Below, one piece after another: positions 34,827 through 43,714 of a DNA stretch of 64,000 bases (positions are counted from its first letter, which is position 1; each line of letters starts with the position of its first letter). Made by a program: the position numbers and the translations under genes. The notes beneath the pieces were generated by a model. It made no database searches, was not told the DNA's origin, and saw only the letters and a program-made list of their open reading frames with translations. Source of the stretch: an uncultured Dokdonia sp. (lineage in GTDB: Bacteria; Bacteroidota; Bacteroidia; Flavobacteriales; Flavobacteriaceae); contig NZ_CALEMI010000067.1 of assembly GCF_937910895.1 (NCBI RefSeq), positions 1 to 64,000 of the forward strand. Reading direction: 5' to 3'.

Positions 34827-36166
34827 TATCTATCAAAGGTTAATCGCTCTCCAAACGTATCATCATATACTTTAAAATTCTTATACGCCAATCTACCGTT
34901 TACAAATGTATGTGTGATCCGTGACTTAAAAGTAGTTCCTTCAAAAGGAGACCATCCACATTTGTACAATATATTTTCTTTTTGCACAGTCCATGGAGCA
35001 TTTAAATCTACCAGAACTAGATCTGCTTTATAGCCTTCTCTAATGAATCCTCGGTTTTCTACTTGAAATAAAATCGCTGGATTATGGCACATTTTCTGAA
35101 CGATTTTCTCCAAAGAAATACGTCCTTGATGGTAAAACTCTAACATTGCAGGTAATGCATGTTGGACCAATGGACCACCACTAGGGGCTTTTGTATATAC
35201 CTGATTTTTTTCTTCTAACGTATGAGGAGCATGATCTGTTGCGATCACATCTAATCGATCATCTAATAGTGCTTCTAGTAACCCTTCTCTATCGGCTGGT
35301 GTCTTTACTGCTGGATTCCACTTTATGAGCGTACCTTTATCTTCATAGTCTTCACTAGAAAACCATAAGTGATGTATGCATACTTCGGAGGTTATTCTCT
35401 TTTCTTCTAAAGGTATTTTATTAGTAAAAAGTTCTGTTTCTTTTGCTGTCGATATATGAAATACATGTAATCGAGCTCCTGTCTTTTTTGCGAGCTCAAT
35501 AGCTCTAGAAGAAGAAATATAACACGCATCTTCACTACGAATAACAGGATGTAAGTGTATTGGAATATCATCTCCATACCGCTCTGTATAGATCGCTAGA
35601 TTTTTTTTGATGGTATCTTCATCTTCACAGTGAACAGAAATTAATAAATCTGTAGAGGAGAATATTTTTTCTAATACTTGCTCATCATCTACAAGCATAT
35701 CTCCTGTAGAGCTTCCTAAAAATAATTTAAGCCCAGCGACATTTTTCTTATCGACTTTAAGAATTTCCTCTAGATTATCATTTGTCCCTCCAAACATAAA
35801 AGAATAGTTTGCGTGCGAGTTCTCCTTAGCAATCGCAAATTTTTCTTCTAACTTCTCAATGGTTGTGGTCTGCGGGTTTGTATTAGGCATTTCCATAAAA
35901 GAAGTAATTCCACCAGCCACTGCTGCTCTGGATTCGCTCTTGATATCTGCCTTATGTGTAAGACCAGGTTCTCTAAAATGTACCTGATCATCTATAACCC
36001 CAGGTAACAGATATTTTCCTTCAGCATCAAAAACGTGAACATCTGAAGATTTTGCACTTATACTTTCTCCAATCTCTTGAATAATTCCTTGATGAATAAG
36101 AACATCTCCATGTACAATAGCACCCTCATTTACTATATGTACATCTTTTATTAATATTTTTTCCAT
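34826..36166 (-). CDS. pyrC: Dihydroorotase (amidohydrolase superfamily)
   Basis: A 446-aa class I-type dihydroorotase for pyrimidine synthesis, closing N-carbamoyl-aspartate to dihydroorotate. Motifs: LLPGVIDDQVHFREPGLTHK (about 52-71), GLKLFLGSSTGDM with the carbamylated-lysine region, HCEDE, LHVFHIST, and IATDHAPHTLEEK with the catalytic Asp. The usual DxHxHFREPG is DDQVHFREPG here, so the first metal-binding His is Gln. I have the impression this is common in Bacteroidota homologues, but it would alter the metal site. It sits between a GT2 gene (1-bp gap) and the DUF4296 gene. Confidence 0.9.
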   Translation of the reverse strand: MEKILIKDVHIVNEGAIVHGDVLIHQGIIQEIGESISAKSSDVHVFDAEGKYLLPGVIDDQVHFREPGLTHKADIKSESRAAVAGGITSFMEMPNTNPQTTTIEKLEEKFAIAKENSHANYSFMFGGTNDNLEEILKVDKKNVAGLKLFLGSSTGDMLVDDEQVLEKIFSSTDLLISVHCEDEDTIKKNLAIYTERYGDDIPIHLHPVIRSEDACYISSSRAIELAKKTGARLHVFHISTAKETELFTNKIPLEEKRITSEVCIHHLWFSSEDYEDKGTLIKWNPAVKTPADREGLLEALLDDRLDVIATDHAPHTLEEKNQVYTKAPSGGPLVQHALPAMLEFYHQGRISLEKIVQKMCHNPAILFQVENRGFIREGYKADLVLVDLNAPWTVQKENILYKCGWSPFEGTTFKSRITHTFVNGRLAYKNFKVYDDTFGERLTFDR

Positions 36167-36167
36167 A

Positions 36168-36896
36168 TTAGTTTTTCCCCTTAAAAAGATGGTTTAATCG
36201 TAATCGTATGACGCCAAAAACAGCTTCTGAAATAATCCCCTTGCTCATTTTACTTTGCCCCTTAGTACGGTCTGTAAAAATAACGGGTATTTCTACAATA
36301 GCAAATTTTTTAATGTATGCTTTATACTTCATTTCTATTTGAAAAGCATATCCTACAAAACGAATTTTATCTAGGTTGATTGCCTCCAACACTTTTCTTT
36401 TGTAACATATAAAGCCTGCTGTAGTATCGTGTATATTCATACCCGTAATTAAACGCACATATTTTGAAGCTCCCCAAGAAAGTAAAACTCTTCCCATAGG
36501 CCAATTAACAACATTCACTCCTGTAACATAGCGCGATCCTATAGCTACATCTGCCTGATCTTTTGCACAAGCATTATAAAGACGTATGAGATCGTTAGGA
36601 TTATGTGAAAAATCGGCATCCATTTCAAAAATATAATCATACCCTTTGTCTAGTGCCCATGTAAAGCCTGCAATATAGGCGGTTCCTAGTCCAAGCTTCT
36701 TTTCTCTTTCTATGATAAATAAACGGTCTTTATAATCTATTTGTAGTTCTTTTACCAAGGTAGCAGTACCATCTGGTGATCCATCGTCTACGACAAGAAT
36801 ATCGAAAGCTCTTTGTAATGCAAAAATATTGCGCACAAGGCGTTCTATGTTTTCAATTTCATTATAGGTAGGTATCACTACTAAAGCATTTGCCAT
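36168..36896 (-). CDS. Polyprenol-phosphate mannosyltransferase-like GT2 enzyme
   Basis: A 242-aa family 2 glycosyltransferase resembling dolichol-phosphate mannose synthase. Motifs: VVIPTYNEIENIERLV (N-terminal), LVVDDGSPDGTATLV, FEMDADFSHNP (DxD), GSRYVTGVNVVNWPMGR, and RTKGQSKMSKGI near the end. It lacks the membrane tail of longer DPM1 homologues. It probably transfers a sugar from a nucleotide donor to a lipid carrier at the inner membrane; the sugar is inferred. The gene is upstream of pyrC with a 1-bp gap. Confidence 0.88.
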   Translation of the reverse strand: MANALVVIPTYNEIENIERLVRNIFALQRAFDILVVDDGSPDGTATLVKELQIDYKDRLFIIEREKKLGLGTAYIAGFTWALDKGYDYIFEMDADFSHNPNDLIRLYNACAKDQADVAIGSRYVTGVNVVNWPMGRVLLSWGASKYVRLITGMNIHDTTAGFICYKRKVLEAINLDKIRFVGYAFQIEMKYKAYIKKFAIVEIPVIFTDRTKGQSKMSKGIISEAVFGVIRLRLNHLFKGKN

Positions 36897-37009
36897 AAAC
36901 TATTATTGCTTTCAGCAAATGTACTTATTTTATAGATGTAGAAAATATCAAGTTGATGGCTTTTACGCTTAATTTATGGTATTTTTAACGCTTCATAAAT
37001 CACAGCAAT

Positions 37010-37660
37010 TTGGAAACCACCTTAAAAACAATCATTCATAAAGACTGGATTACGTTACTCCTAGTGTTGTCATTTTTGATTGTTGCGCTAAGTAAATTTT
37101 TTTACACACAACGATTTCAGGGGCTATTCCTTTTTTTTGGATCAGATAAATATACAACGAGATCCAAAGAAAAAAGAGAGTTACACCCTTTCAACATCCT
37201 TTTATCTATACATCAAATCTCTATACTCTCTTTATTTCTCTTCTTATGGTACACCATATCGTTGGGAAAAGATTACACCCAACTACCTTATTTATACATT
37301 AAAATAGGTATAGGCTATCTTATTTTTGAGATACTAAAAGTCTTTATAGATAAAATCATAAGCTATTTATTGAATATTCAGGGACTCATGCAAGTATACT
37401 TATACAGGAAAGTAAACTTTAAAAACTTTTTAAGTATTCTTGTTTTAATCCTTTGCTTTTTTATTGTGTATAGCAATTTTGTCACAGTTCAACTTTTACA
37501 AATAAGTCTATGGGTCATTGTTGGTTTATACTTCATTTCCTTAGCTATTACCATAAGTAAATATCAAGATCAAATTCTTTCGCTACCGTCTTATTTTATT
37601 TTGTATTTTTGCACTCTCGAAATAGCACCCTATTATATCTTGTATCATATAGCTACATAA
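37010..37660 (+). CDS. DUF4271 membrane protein
   Basis: A 216-aa integral membrane protein with about five or six helices (e.g. ITLLLVLSFLIVALSKFF, HQISILSLFLFLWYTIS, FLSILVLILCFFIVYS). It matches what I know as DUF4271, which in Bacteroidota regularly precedes the uroporphyrinogen-III-synthase gene, as it does here. The start is a TTG at 37010; no in-frame ATG lies near. Role unknown. Its 3' end contains the TATTTTTG promoter box of the next gene. Confidence 0.75.
   Translation: METTLKTIIHKDWITLLLVLSFLIVALSKFFYTQRFQGLFLFFGSDKYTTRSKEKRELHPFNILLSIHQISILSLFLFLWYTISLGKDYTQLPYLYIKIGIGYLIFEILKVFIDKIISYLLNIQGLMQVYLYRKVNFKNFLSILVLILCFFIVYSNFVTVQLLQISLWVIVGLYFISLAITISKYQDQILSLPSYFILYFCTLEIAPYYILYHIAT
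37604..37611 (+). promoter_or_regulatory. Minus-7 box TATTTTTG inside the DUF4271 gene
   Basis: TATTTTTG fits TAnnTTTG and lies 79 bp before the hemD start, suggesting hemD has its own transcript in addition to readthrough. Confidence 0.45.
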
Positions 37661-37689
37661 ATAAGCAGGGTTTTAGAAAAAGAGTATCT

Positions 37690-38436
37690 ATGAAAGTGAA
37701 AACTATTTTAGTCTCGCAACCTAAACCAAAGGTTGAAAACTCGCCGTACTTTGAGTTAGAACAAAGACAACGCGTAAAGATAGATTTCATCCCATTTATC
37801 CATGTGGAAGGAGTTTCAAGTAAAGAGGTTCGGTTACAAAAAGTAGACTTAAAAGACTACACAGCTATCATCTTAACAAGTCGTAATGCTGTAGATCACT
37901 TCTTTAGAATTGCAGAAGAAATGCGCTTTAAAGTGCCAGACACGATGAAGTATTTTTGTCAAAGTGAAGCTGTGGCTTTCTATCTACAAAAATATGTAGT
38001 GTACCGTAAACGTAAAATTTACGTCGGTAAGCGTACATTTGTAGAGATGGCTCCGCTGATCAAGAAGCATAAAAATGAAAAGTTTTTATTGCCTTCGTCT
38101 GACAAATTAAAGCCTGAAATACCGACAACATTGGATGAATTAGGGATCTCTTGGAAACAATCTACCTTCTACAAGACGGTAATAAGTGACCTTTCAGACT
38201 TAGAAAACGTATTTTATGATATTCTTGTATTCTTTAGCCCTAGCGGTATAGAATCCCTGCTTCATAACTTCCCCAACTTTAAGCAAAACGATACGCGCAT
38301 TGCTGTATTTGGCAACACAACTGTCAAAGCTGCTGAAGAAGCAGGTCTTAAAATTAACATTCAGGCGCCTACACCTCAGACCCCGTCTATGACCATGGCA
38401 CTAGAAAAATATATCAAAGAAATCAACAAAAAGTAG
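37690..38436 (+). CDS. hemD: Uroporphyrinogen-III synthase
   Basis: A 248-aa HemD-fold protein. The N-terminal half includes DYTAIILTSRNAVDHFFRIAEEM and the C-terminal half YDILVFFSPSGIESLLHNF and RIAVFGNTTVKAAEEAGL, the two-lobed pattern of enzymes that close and isomerise hydroxymethylbilane in haem synthesis. I start it at ATG 37690 (MKVKTILVSQPKP), the family's usual beginning; a longer frame from 37609 overlaps the DUF4271 gene. Sequence conservation in this family is low, so the call also leans on the DUF4271-hemD neighbourhood. Confidence 0.85.
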   Translation: MKVKTILVSQPKPKVENSPYFELEQRQRVKIDFIPFIHVEGVSSKEVRLQKVDLKDYTAIILTSRNAVDHFFRIAEEMRFKVPDTMKYFCQSEAVAFYLQKYVVYRKRKIYVGKRTFVEMAPLIKKHKNEKFLLPSSDKLKPEIPTTLDELGISWKQSTFYKTVISDLSDLENVFYDILVFFSPSGIESLLHNFPNFKQNDTRIAVFGNTTVKAAEEAGLKINIQAPTPQTPSMTMALEKYIKEINKK

Positions 38437-38454
38437 ATTTTCTTTATACATCAC

Positions 38455-38489
38455 AAACCCACAAGATGATCTGTTTTGTGGGTTTTTTT
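38455..38489 (+). terminator. Rho-independent terminator
   Basis: Arms AAACCCACAA and TTGTGGGTTT with a T-run, 18 bp after hemD. A perfect palindromic repeat (38494-38507) follows immediately. Confidence 0.85.
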
Positions 38490-38541
38490 ATACGCTTTCG
38501 CGAAAGCAGTATAATAATTTAACTTTTGTTAATTTCATTCC

Positions 38542-38582
38542 GTTTTTTCTGTTTTTTCTGTTTTTTCTGTTTTTTCTGTTTT
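38542..38582 (+). repeat. 9-bp tandem repeat (GTTTTTTCT), about 4.5 copies
   Basis: Four exact copies of GTTTTTTCT and a partial fifth. It lies 104 bp upstream of the first DUF6252-like lipoprotein gene in a gap with no gene. Copy number could vary by slippage. Confidence 0.85.
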
Positions 38583-38686
38583 AGATAAAAAAATTTCATA
38601 ATAAGCTGACTATTAAACAAATTAATAATTATCTTTCAAAAAATCTAAAATTAATTTTAAGAATAAATTGCTATATATTACCTTTT

Positions 38687-39238
38687 ATGAAAAGAATATT
38701 ACCTCTTGTACACTTCCTATTTATCATCACGTTTATTTTCTCTTGCAAAAACGAGGATAACAGTCCAGAAATGATGATTCCTGATGAAGAAGAAATGGAG
38801 ATGCTAGTACTACCAGAAGCTACCCAAACAGGAGCAGGAACTTTTGGCGCCCTCGTGGATGGCGAGGTGTTTAGTGAAGACACTGACCCATTCCTGACTA
38901 TTTACACCAATGTAAATGGAGAATTCTTCTTTCTAACAGGGGCGCTCAATCTCAATAGCGTGGTACGTCAGATACGCATAGGCTCTGTAGAAGCACCTAT
39001 TGAAGAAAATATGACCTATGAGATCGGAGTAGGCTCTAATGGAAACTATTTTGGAGAAGTGACCTTTAATGACAGTGAAGATCCGATTACAACCGCTAAT
39101 ATGTCCGGCGCTCTTACCATCACAAAACTTGACCCTACCACAAACATTGTGTCTGGGACATTTTTCTTTAATGTAATGAATGGAAATACCCTAGTAGAAA
39201 TTACGGAAGGACGCTTTGATCAGATATATGAAGAATAA
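38687..39238 (+). CDS. DUF6252-like lipoprotein, tandem copy 1
   Basis: A 183-aa predicted lipoprotein (signal MKRILPLVHFLFIITFIFSC, Cys20). After an acidic Met/Glu-rich linker the domain begins LPEATQTGAGTFGALVDGEVF, with GEFFFLTGALN and a C-terminus of GALTITKLDPTTNIVSGTF...EITEGRFDQIY. The fold is beta-rich. DUF6252 function is unknown. It is the most diverged of three tandem copies and the only one whose upstream region has the 9-bp tandem repeat. The stop is 11 bp before the next copy. Confidence 0.8.
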   Translation: MKRILPLVHFLFIITFIFSCKNEDNSPEMMIPDEEEMEMLVLPEATQTGAGTFGALVDGEVFSEDTDPFLTIYTNVNGEFFFLTGALNLNSVVRQIRIGSVEAPIEENMTYEIGVGSNGNYFGEVTFNDSEDPITTANMSGALTITKLDPTTNIVSGTFFFNVMNGNTLVEITEGRFDQIYEE

Positions 39239-39248
39239 ACTTATACTT

Positions 39249-39791
39249 ATGAAAAAATACCTATTTCTTTTACTCACTTGTTGCACCCTATCCTTTACAT
39301 CCTGCAAAAACGATGATGACAACACACCACCCATAGACCAACTCCCAGAAGCCACCCAAGAAGGTCTCGGCACTTTTGGGTGCTTAATAAATGGTCAAGC
39401 CTTTGTCGAGACAGGAACGTTCTTCAACACCTTTTACCAACAGGTAGGTGGAGAGTTTTTCTTTGGAATTACCGCAGAATTTGATGATGAAAACCCTAGG
39501 GCTATTGCAATGGGTACAAATATGAAAGAAATTCAAGAAGGTGATGTGTTAATATTCAATATTGATGAACCTGGTAATGCATATTCAAGAGTTGTTTACA
39601 TTCCTTCAGAAGGCAATTTTCAATCAGCTTTTTCTGATGGTGAGCAAAATACAGGAACTCTTACTATTACGAAACTAGATTTTGAAAACGGTATTGTTTC
39701 TGGCACATTTAAAATGAATATAATCGATCCTTTTACAGGCGAAGAAGTCACAATCACTGAGGGTCGCTTTGACACACTATTTACTCAATAA
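39249..39791 (+). CDS. DUF6252-like lipoprotein, tandem copy 2
   Basis: A 180-aa lipoprotein. I start it at ATG 39249 (MKKYLFLLLTCCTLSFTSC, Cys19), since an upstream in-frame start at 39216 would lie inside copy 1 and spoil the signal peptide. Domain landmarks: QLPEATQEGLGTFGCLINGQ, GEFFFGITAEF, GTLTITKLDFENGIVSGTF and TEGRFDTLF. DNA at 39339-39473 is almost identical to copy 3 (39906-40040) including silent sites, while the 3' part is clearly diverged, which indicates gene conversion. Function unknown; outer-membrane location is likely. Confidence 0.82.
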   Translation: MKKYLFLLLTCCTLSFTSCKNDDDNTPPIDQLPEATQEGLGTFGCLINGQAFVETGTFFNTFYQQVGGEFFFGITAEFDDENPRAIAMGTNMKEIQEGDVLIFNIDEPGNAYSRVVYIPSEGNFQSAFSDGEQNTGTLTITKLDFENGIVSGTFKMNIIDPFTGEEVTITEGRFDTLFTQ

Positions 39792-39815
39792 GAAAGACTA
39801 TCACAGTAAAAAAAT

Positions 39816-40358
39816 ATGAAAACCTATACGTTACTGCTTTTCACACTACTAACGATTACAGTCTCATCCTGCAAAAACGATGATGACAATACACCTCCTA
39901 TAGAACAACTCCCAGAAGCCACCCAAGAAGGTCTCGGCACTTTTGGGTGCCTAATAAATGGTCAAGCCTTTGTCGAGACAGGAACGTTCTTCAACACCTT
40001 TTACCAACAGGTAGATGGGGAGTTTTTCTTTGGAATTACTGGTGAATTTGAAGATAAAAATCCTAGTGCTATTGCAATGGGTACAAATCAAAGAACCATA
40101 GAAGAAGGAGAGACGTTAAACTTAAAGCTAAATGAGTCTGGTAATGCTTATGCCCGTGTATTCTTTTCTCCCTCTGAGAACAATTTCCAATCAGCCTTTA
40201 CTGATGAACAAGAGAACACGGGAACCCTAACGATTACAAAGCTAGATTTTGAAAACGGTATTGTTTCTGGCACTTTTGAAATGAATATGATCGATCCTTT
40301 TACGGGTGAAGTAGTTACAATCACTGAGGGACGCTTTGATACGCTATTTACCCAATAA
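39816..40358 (+). CDS. DUF6252-like lipoprotein, tandem copy 3
   Basis: A 180-aa lipoprotein (signal MKTYTLLLFTLLTITVSSC, Cys19) in line with copies 1 and 2. The first half of the mature domain matches copy 2 almost residue for residue; the middle (about 85-130) differs (RTIEEGETLNLKLNESGNAY versus a different loop). The variable middle and constant ends resemble surface proteins under diversification, but no selection test can be done here. It precedes the secreted hydrolase by 42 bp and may be cotranscribed with it. Confidence 0.82.
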   Translation: MKTYTLLLFTLLTITVSSCKNDDDNTPPIEQLPEATQEGLGTFGCLINGQAFVETGTFFNTFYQQVDGEFFFGITGEFEDKNPSAIAMGTNQRTIEEGETLNLKLNESGNAYARVFFSPSENNFQSAFTDEQENTGTLTITKLDFENGIVSGTFEMNMIDPFTGEVVTITEGRFDTLFTQ

Positions 40359-40400
40359 AGATTCCTCATTACTATATATAAATATTTTAAAATAATTTTT

Positions 40401-42635
40401 ATGAAAAGATCAGTACTCTTGTTGCTATTTCTAGCGACCTTAACCACCTATGCTCAAACCGAAGTAGATACGCAATGGGCAACAGAAATTAATAATGTCT
40501 TTCAAAACATTGAAAAAAACCGCATCCCTCATGGTATCCTTCTAGATTATGCGATGGAATTTACAGATATACCTTCGTATAAAGGTAATCTTACCGATAG
40601 CACCTATATAGATGTAGGGGTACTAAGCAATATCTATAAGACTTTATATATGGGACAGGTAACAACAGATACGACAGACTTCCCACAATTAAAAAACTAT
40701 GCAAGAGCCTGGCTAGATGAGCGCAGAGCACAAAACCTCGGAAATATAAAAACACTGACCATTGGTGGTTTGTATTATCAATATTCTCAAATGAAAGAAA
40801 CAGCCCTTAATGACAATGAGATCAACGTCAACCCACTATCGCGTCGCTATTCTGACAAGTACATCAATGGGGTCTGGCAAAATCCATATAAAACTTCCCA
40901 AACCATTGCGTTTGCCCCTCCTGTAAGTACGATGGATCAGCAAAACTTTCAGGTAGTGATTCCTAGTAACCTTTTCTTATCTAATGCGCAAGGCAACATA
41001 TTATCTATTCAAATAGATTTTGAAGACGGCTTAGGATATCGCACCATTGATTTTGACAATCCAATATCGGTAAATTATAGAAGAAATGGGATTTATACTT
41101 GGACGTTTCGAATATTGAAAACAGGCAGAGAAACACTACACACACAATCTAAGATTAGAATTGAAGCACAGGCAGAAGGGGGCTCATCTTCTCGTACCAT
41201 TGACAATACGGTTGAAATTGCTGGTCCTGGCTATAATGGAGGCGCCATCCTAAGTATAGATTATGCACCAGGAAATGGCACAACCCTTATGAAGCCCTTA
41301 ATCGTTGCCGAAGGCTTTGATCCTGGCAATGTGCTAGCTCCTGAGTCATTAAGTGGTATAAATGATTTGGATGGCTTTAACCTTAGTCTATTGAATGCGG
41401 GAAGCAATCTTCGAAACCTAATTGATCTAGAAAGTCAGTCACGCCAATACGATATCGTCTATGTAGATTGGAAAAATGGCACAGCTGCCATACAAGACAA
41501 TAGCATCACTTTGAGAAATGTGATCAATTATATAAATTCTGAAAAAGTAGGGAATGAGCCTAATGTACTACTTGGGCAAAGTATGGGTGGTGTGATAGGG
41601 CGTTATACCCTAGCGACTATGGAAAATGATACTATAGATCACGACGTACGCCTTTTTATAAGTCATGACGCGCCTATGCAAGGTTCTAATACTCCTATAG
41701 GCATACAGCACTTTACGAGACACGCACTCAATGCTTTTACGAGCATACCTATTCTTCAAGGACTCGATATTACCTTATCTCTCGCGGCAGATATTATAGA
41801 TTTTTGGGAAAGTACAACAGCTATGGATATCAATGCTGGCTTTATCGACCCCTATATATCCCCCACCCATGTTTTAACAATACAAGATACACCAGCCGCC
41901 GTGCAACTCAACTATCATTGGGTTACCCCAGGGGAGCAAGCAATAACCCTTATACATGACCAATGGCAGAATAGCTTAGATATAGTAGGTTACCCACAAA
42001 ATTCACGCAATATTGCCATAAGTAATGGTAATGAGTGTGCCACAGATCACGGATTTGTAGCGGGAGATGAATTTATAGATATCTTAGATCTTGATAATCC
42101 AGATTTTTGGGGAGATTTACTATCTCTTGTAGCGGTACCCGCTGGAGGTGTTCTACTATTTGATCCTGGTCTCATAGGTCTTGGCTTAATACCAGGATCA
42201 AGCGAATGGAAATTTGATTTCGATATTTACAGCACTCCAGATGTCTTTGATTTTAACAAAGAAGTGTATCGCGGTAGAGTTCAATACACTAAAAAAGTCT
42301 TATGGTTATTTCCTGTAACGCATACTCTTACAGGACGAGATAAAGATGCGCCATCAGGGTTCTTCCCTTACGGTTCTTTTACAGGAGGTCAACTACCAGG
42401 AGGTATTAGCGGTATTTTAGACGATGTGCCCTTACCGCTTTCTGTAGATATTGTAAATAACAACTATGGCTTTATACCAACCGCCAGCTCCCTAGATGTA
42501 AAAAGGAATAATGGCGACTTACCCTTGATAGATGATCATGAACGAAAGTATGGCGGAGGAAACATCGACTATTCAGGTCTCAACTCTGAATTTGATAATT
42601 TTATCGTAGATTATAATACTTTTGGAGCGAAATAA
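40401..42635 (+). CDS. Secreted alpha/beta-hydrolase-like protein, N-terminal part (frameshifted)
   Basis: A 744-aa frame with signal peptide (1-18, ending TYAQ). The centre has an alpha/beta-hydrolase look: LIVAEGFDPGN, YDIVYVDWKNG, and the nucleophile elbow GQSMGGVIGRY (Ser about 394), followed by HDAPMQGSNTP. The frame ends abruptly after NTFGAK at TAA 42633. Reading continues without stops in the minus-1 frame from 42617 (WSEINNEHLSFQRRNGDWLA) into the next frame, which carries a type IX sorting tail. The true gene is therefore probably 40401-43582, broken within 42617-42632. Lipase or esterase activity is a guess. Confidence 0.8.
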   Translation: MKRSVLLLLFLATLTTYAQTEVDTQWATEINNVFQNIEKNRIPHGILLDYAMEFTDIPSYKGNLTDSTYIDVGVLSNIYKTLYMGQVTTDTTDFPQLKNYARAWLDERRAQNLGNIKTLTIGGLYYQYSQMKETALNDNEINVNPLSRRYSDKYINGVWQNPYKTSQTIAFAPPVSTMDQQNFQVVIPSNLFLSNAQGNILSIQIDFEDGLGYRTIDFDNPISVNYRRNGIYTWTFRILKTGRETLHTQSKIRIEAQAEGGSSSRTIDNTVEIAGPGYNGGAILSIDYAPGNGTTLMKPLIVAEGFDPGNVLAPESLSGINDLDGFNLSLLNAGSNLRNLIDLESQSRQYDIVYVDWKNGTAAIQDNSITLRNVINYINSEKVGNEPNVLLGQSMGGVIGRYTLATMENDTIDHDVRLFISHDAPMQGSNTPIGIQHFTRHALNAFTSIPILQGLDITLSLAADIIDFWESTTAMDINAGFIDPYISPTHVLTIQDTPAAVQLNYHWVTPGEQAITLIHDQWQNSLDIVGYPQNSRNIAISNGNECATDHGFVAGDEFIDILDLDNPDFWGDLLSLVAVPAGGVLLFDPGLIGLGLIPGSSEWKFDFDIYSTPDVFDFNKEVYRGRVQYTKKVLWLFPVTHTLTGRDKDAPSGFFPYGSFTGGQLPGGISGILDDVPLPLSVDIVNNNYGFIPTASSLDVKRNNGDLPLIDDHERKYGGGNIDYSGLNSEFDNFIVDYNTFGAK

Positions 42636-42712
42636 ATAATGAGCATTTATCATTTCAACGACGTAATGGTGACTGGCTTGCCGAAGAACTTAATGCCTCG
42701 CCCAACGGTTCA

Positions 42713-43582
42713 GTGTTTGATTGTCGTATTTTATGTAATGATCAAAGTATACAAGGAGAGGATGCTTTATGCTCATCAGGATTATACTTTATAGACATAA
42801 GCCCCATTGGTGTAACGACAATTTGGTCCTTGAGTAACACAAGTGCAGCGACTATTACCAGTAGCACTAGCACAGATGTAACTATACAAGCAGTGCCTAA
42901 CCAACTAGCTACTATCATATTAACAGCGACTATAAATATCCCAGACTGTGGAGGATTTACCACATTAACAAAAGATATTAGGATAGGGAGACCTGAAACA
43001 CCAGAAACACTGGATGGTCCAGAAATTGTTGAGATAGGAGCTACAACCTCTTATGATGCGGGTCCTTCGGAAGGATCTTCTGCTTATGAGTGGGATTTGC
43101 CAGGTTTTCACCAAAATGTGACAACATTTGACCAAAACAGTAACAACTGGCAATTAAGAAGCCCTTGGAATACTGATATTGCATTGGTATTTACTGGTCA
43201 AGGGGAAATAGAAGGTGATGTAAGGGTTCGTGGTGTAAATGATTGTGGCACAAGCCCTTATTTAAGTATTTCAGTAACTGTAGAGCGAGGAGGCGACGGC
43301 GGTATAGAACGTATAGCCGAAGACGTACAGATACTCGCTTATCCTAATCCAGCTTCCAATATTGTAAATATTACCCTTAATGATACATTTAGAACAGACA
43401 AAGCCACTGAAATTCAGAAAATCACGGTATTTGACAATACAATGTTACAGCAACAAGTCTCAGACTTTGGAGATGGGAAGACATATGGAGAACTTGATGT
43501 ATCAGTATTGAGAACTGGAATATACTTTATAGAAGTTGTTACAGATAAAGGTACAGAAATAAAAAAACTCATTATCAACTAG
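42713..43582 (+). CDS. C-terminal part of the frameshifted secreted hydrolase, with T9SS sorting domain
   Basis: A 289-aa open frame starting nominally at a GTG, but open back to 42617, where it picks up the reading of the hydrolase gene. It contains immunoglobulin/PKD-like beta segments (ISPIGVTTIWSLSNTSAATIT; SSAYEWDLPGFHQN) and ends in a type A sorting domain (ILAYPNPASNIVNITL to IKKLIIN). It has no signal peptide or ribosome-binding context of its own, so as a separate gene it makes little sense. As the tail of the upstream hydrolase it supplies the secretion signal. Confidence 0.75.
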   Translation: MFDCRILCNDQSIQGEDALCSSGLYFIDISPIGVTTIWSLSNTSAATITSSTSTDVTIQAVPNQLATIILTATINIPDCGGFTTLTKDIRIGRPETPETLDGPEIVEIGATTSYDAGPSEGSSAYEWDLPGFHQNVTTFDQNSNNWQLRSPWNTDIALVFTGQGEIEGDVRVRGVNDCGTSPYLSISVTVERGGDGGIERIAEDVQILAYPNPASNIVNITLNDTFRTDKATEIQKITVFDNTMLQQQVSDFGDGKTYGELDVSVLRTGIYFIEVVTDKGTEIKKLIIN

Positions 43583-43605
43583 TATTTTAATTTCTTGATA
43601 TTTCT

Positions 43606-43640
43606 AAAAGCTCAATATTCTTAGTGGTGTTGGGCTTTTT
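43606..43640 (+). terminator. Terminator-like hairpin
   Basis: AAAAGCTCAA and TTGGGCTTTT pair with one G-T, with a 14-nt loop and five T at the end, 23 bp after the hydrolase tail. A degenerate palindromic repeat (43644-43657) follows. Confidence 0.65.
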
Positions 43641-43682
43641 ACATTTTCGCGAAAGCGCACCTAAAATGACCTAAGATATTTC

Positions 43683-43690
43683 TATTTTTG
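43683..43690 (+). promoter_or_regulatory. Minus-7 box TATTTTTG for aspS
   Basis: TATTTTTG matches TAnnTTTG and lies 24 bp before the ATG at 43715, which supports that start over the upstream frame opening at 43688. Confidence 0.55.
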
Positions 43691-43714
43691 CACTTCTCAA
43701 ATGTAGTAAGTATC

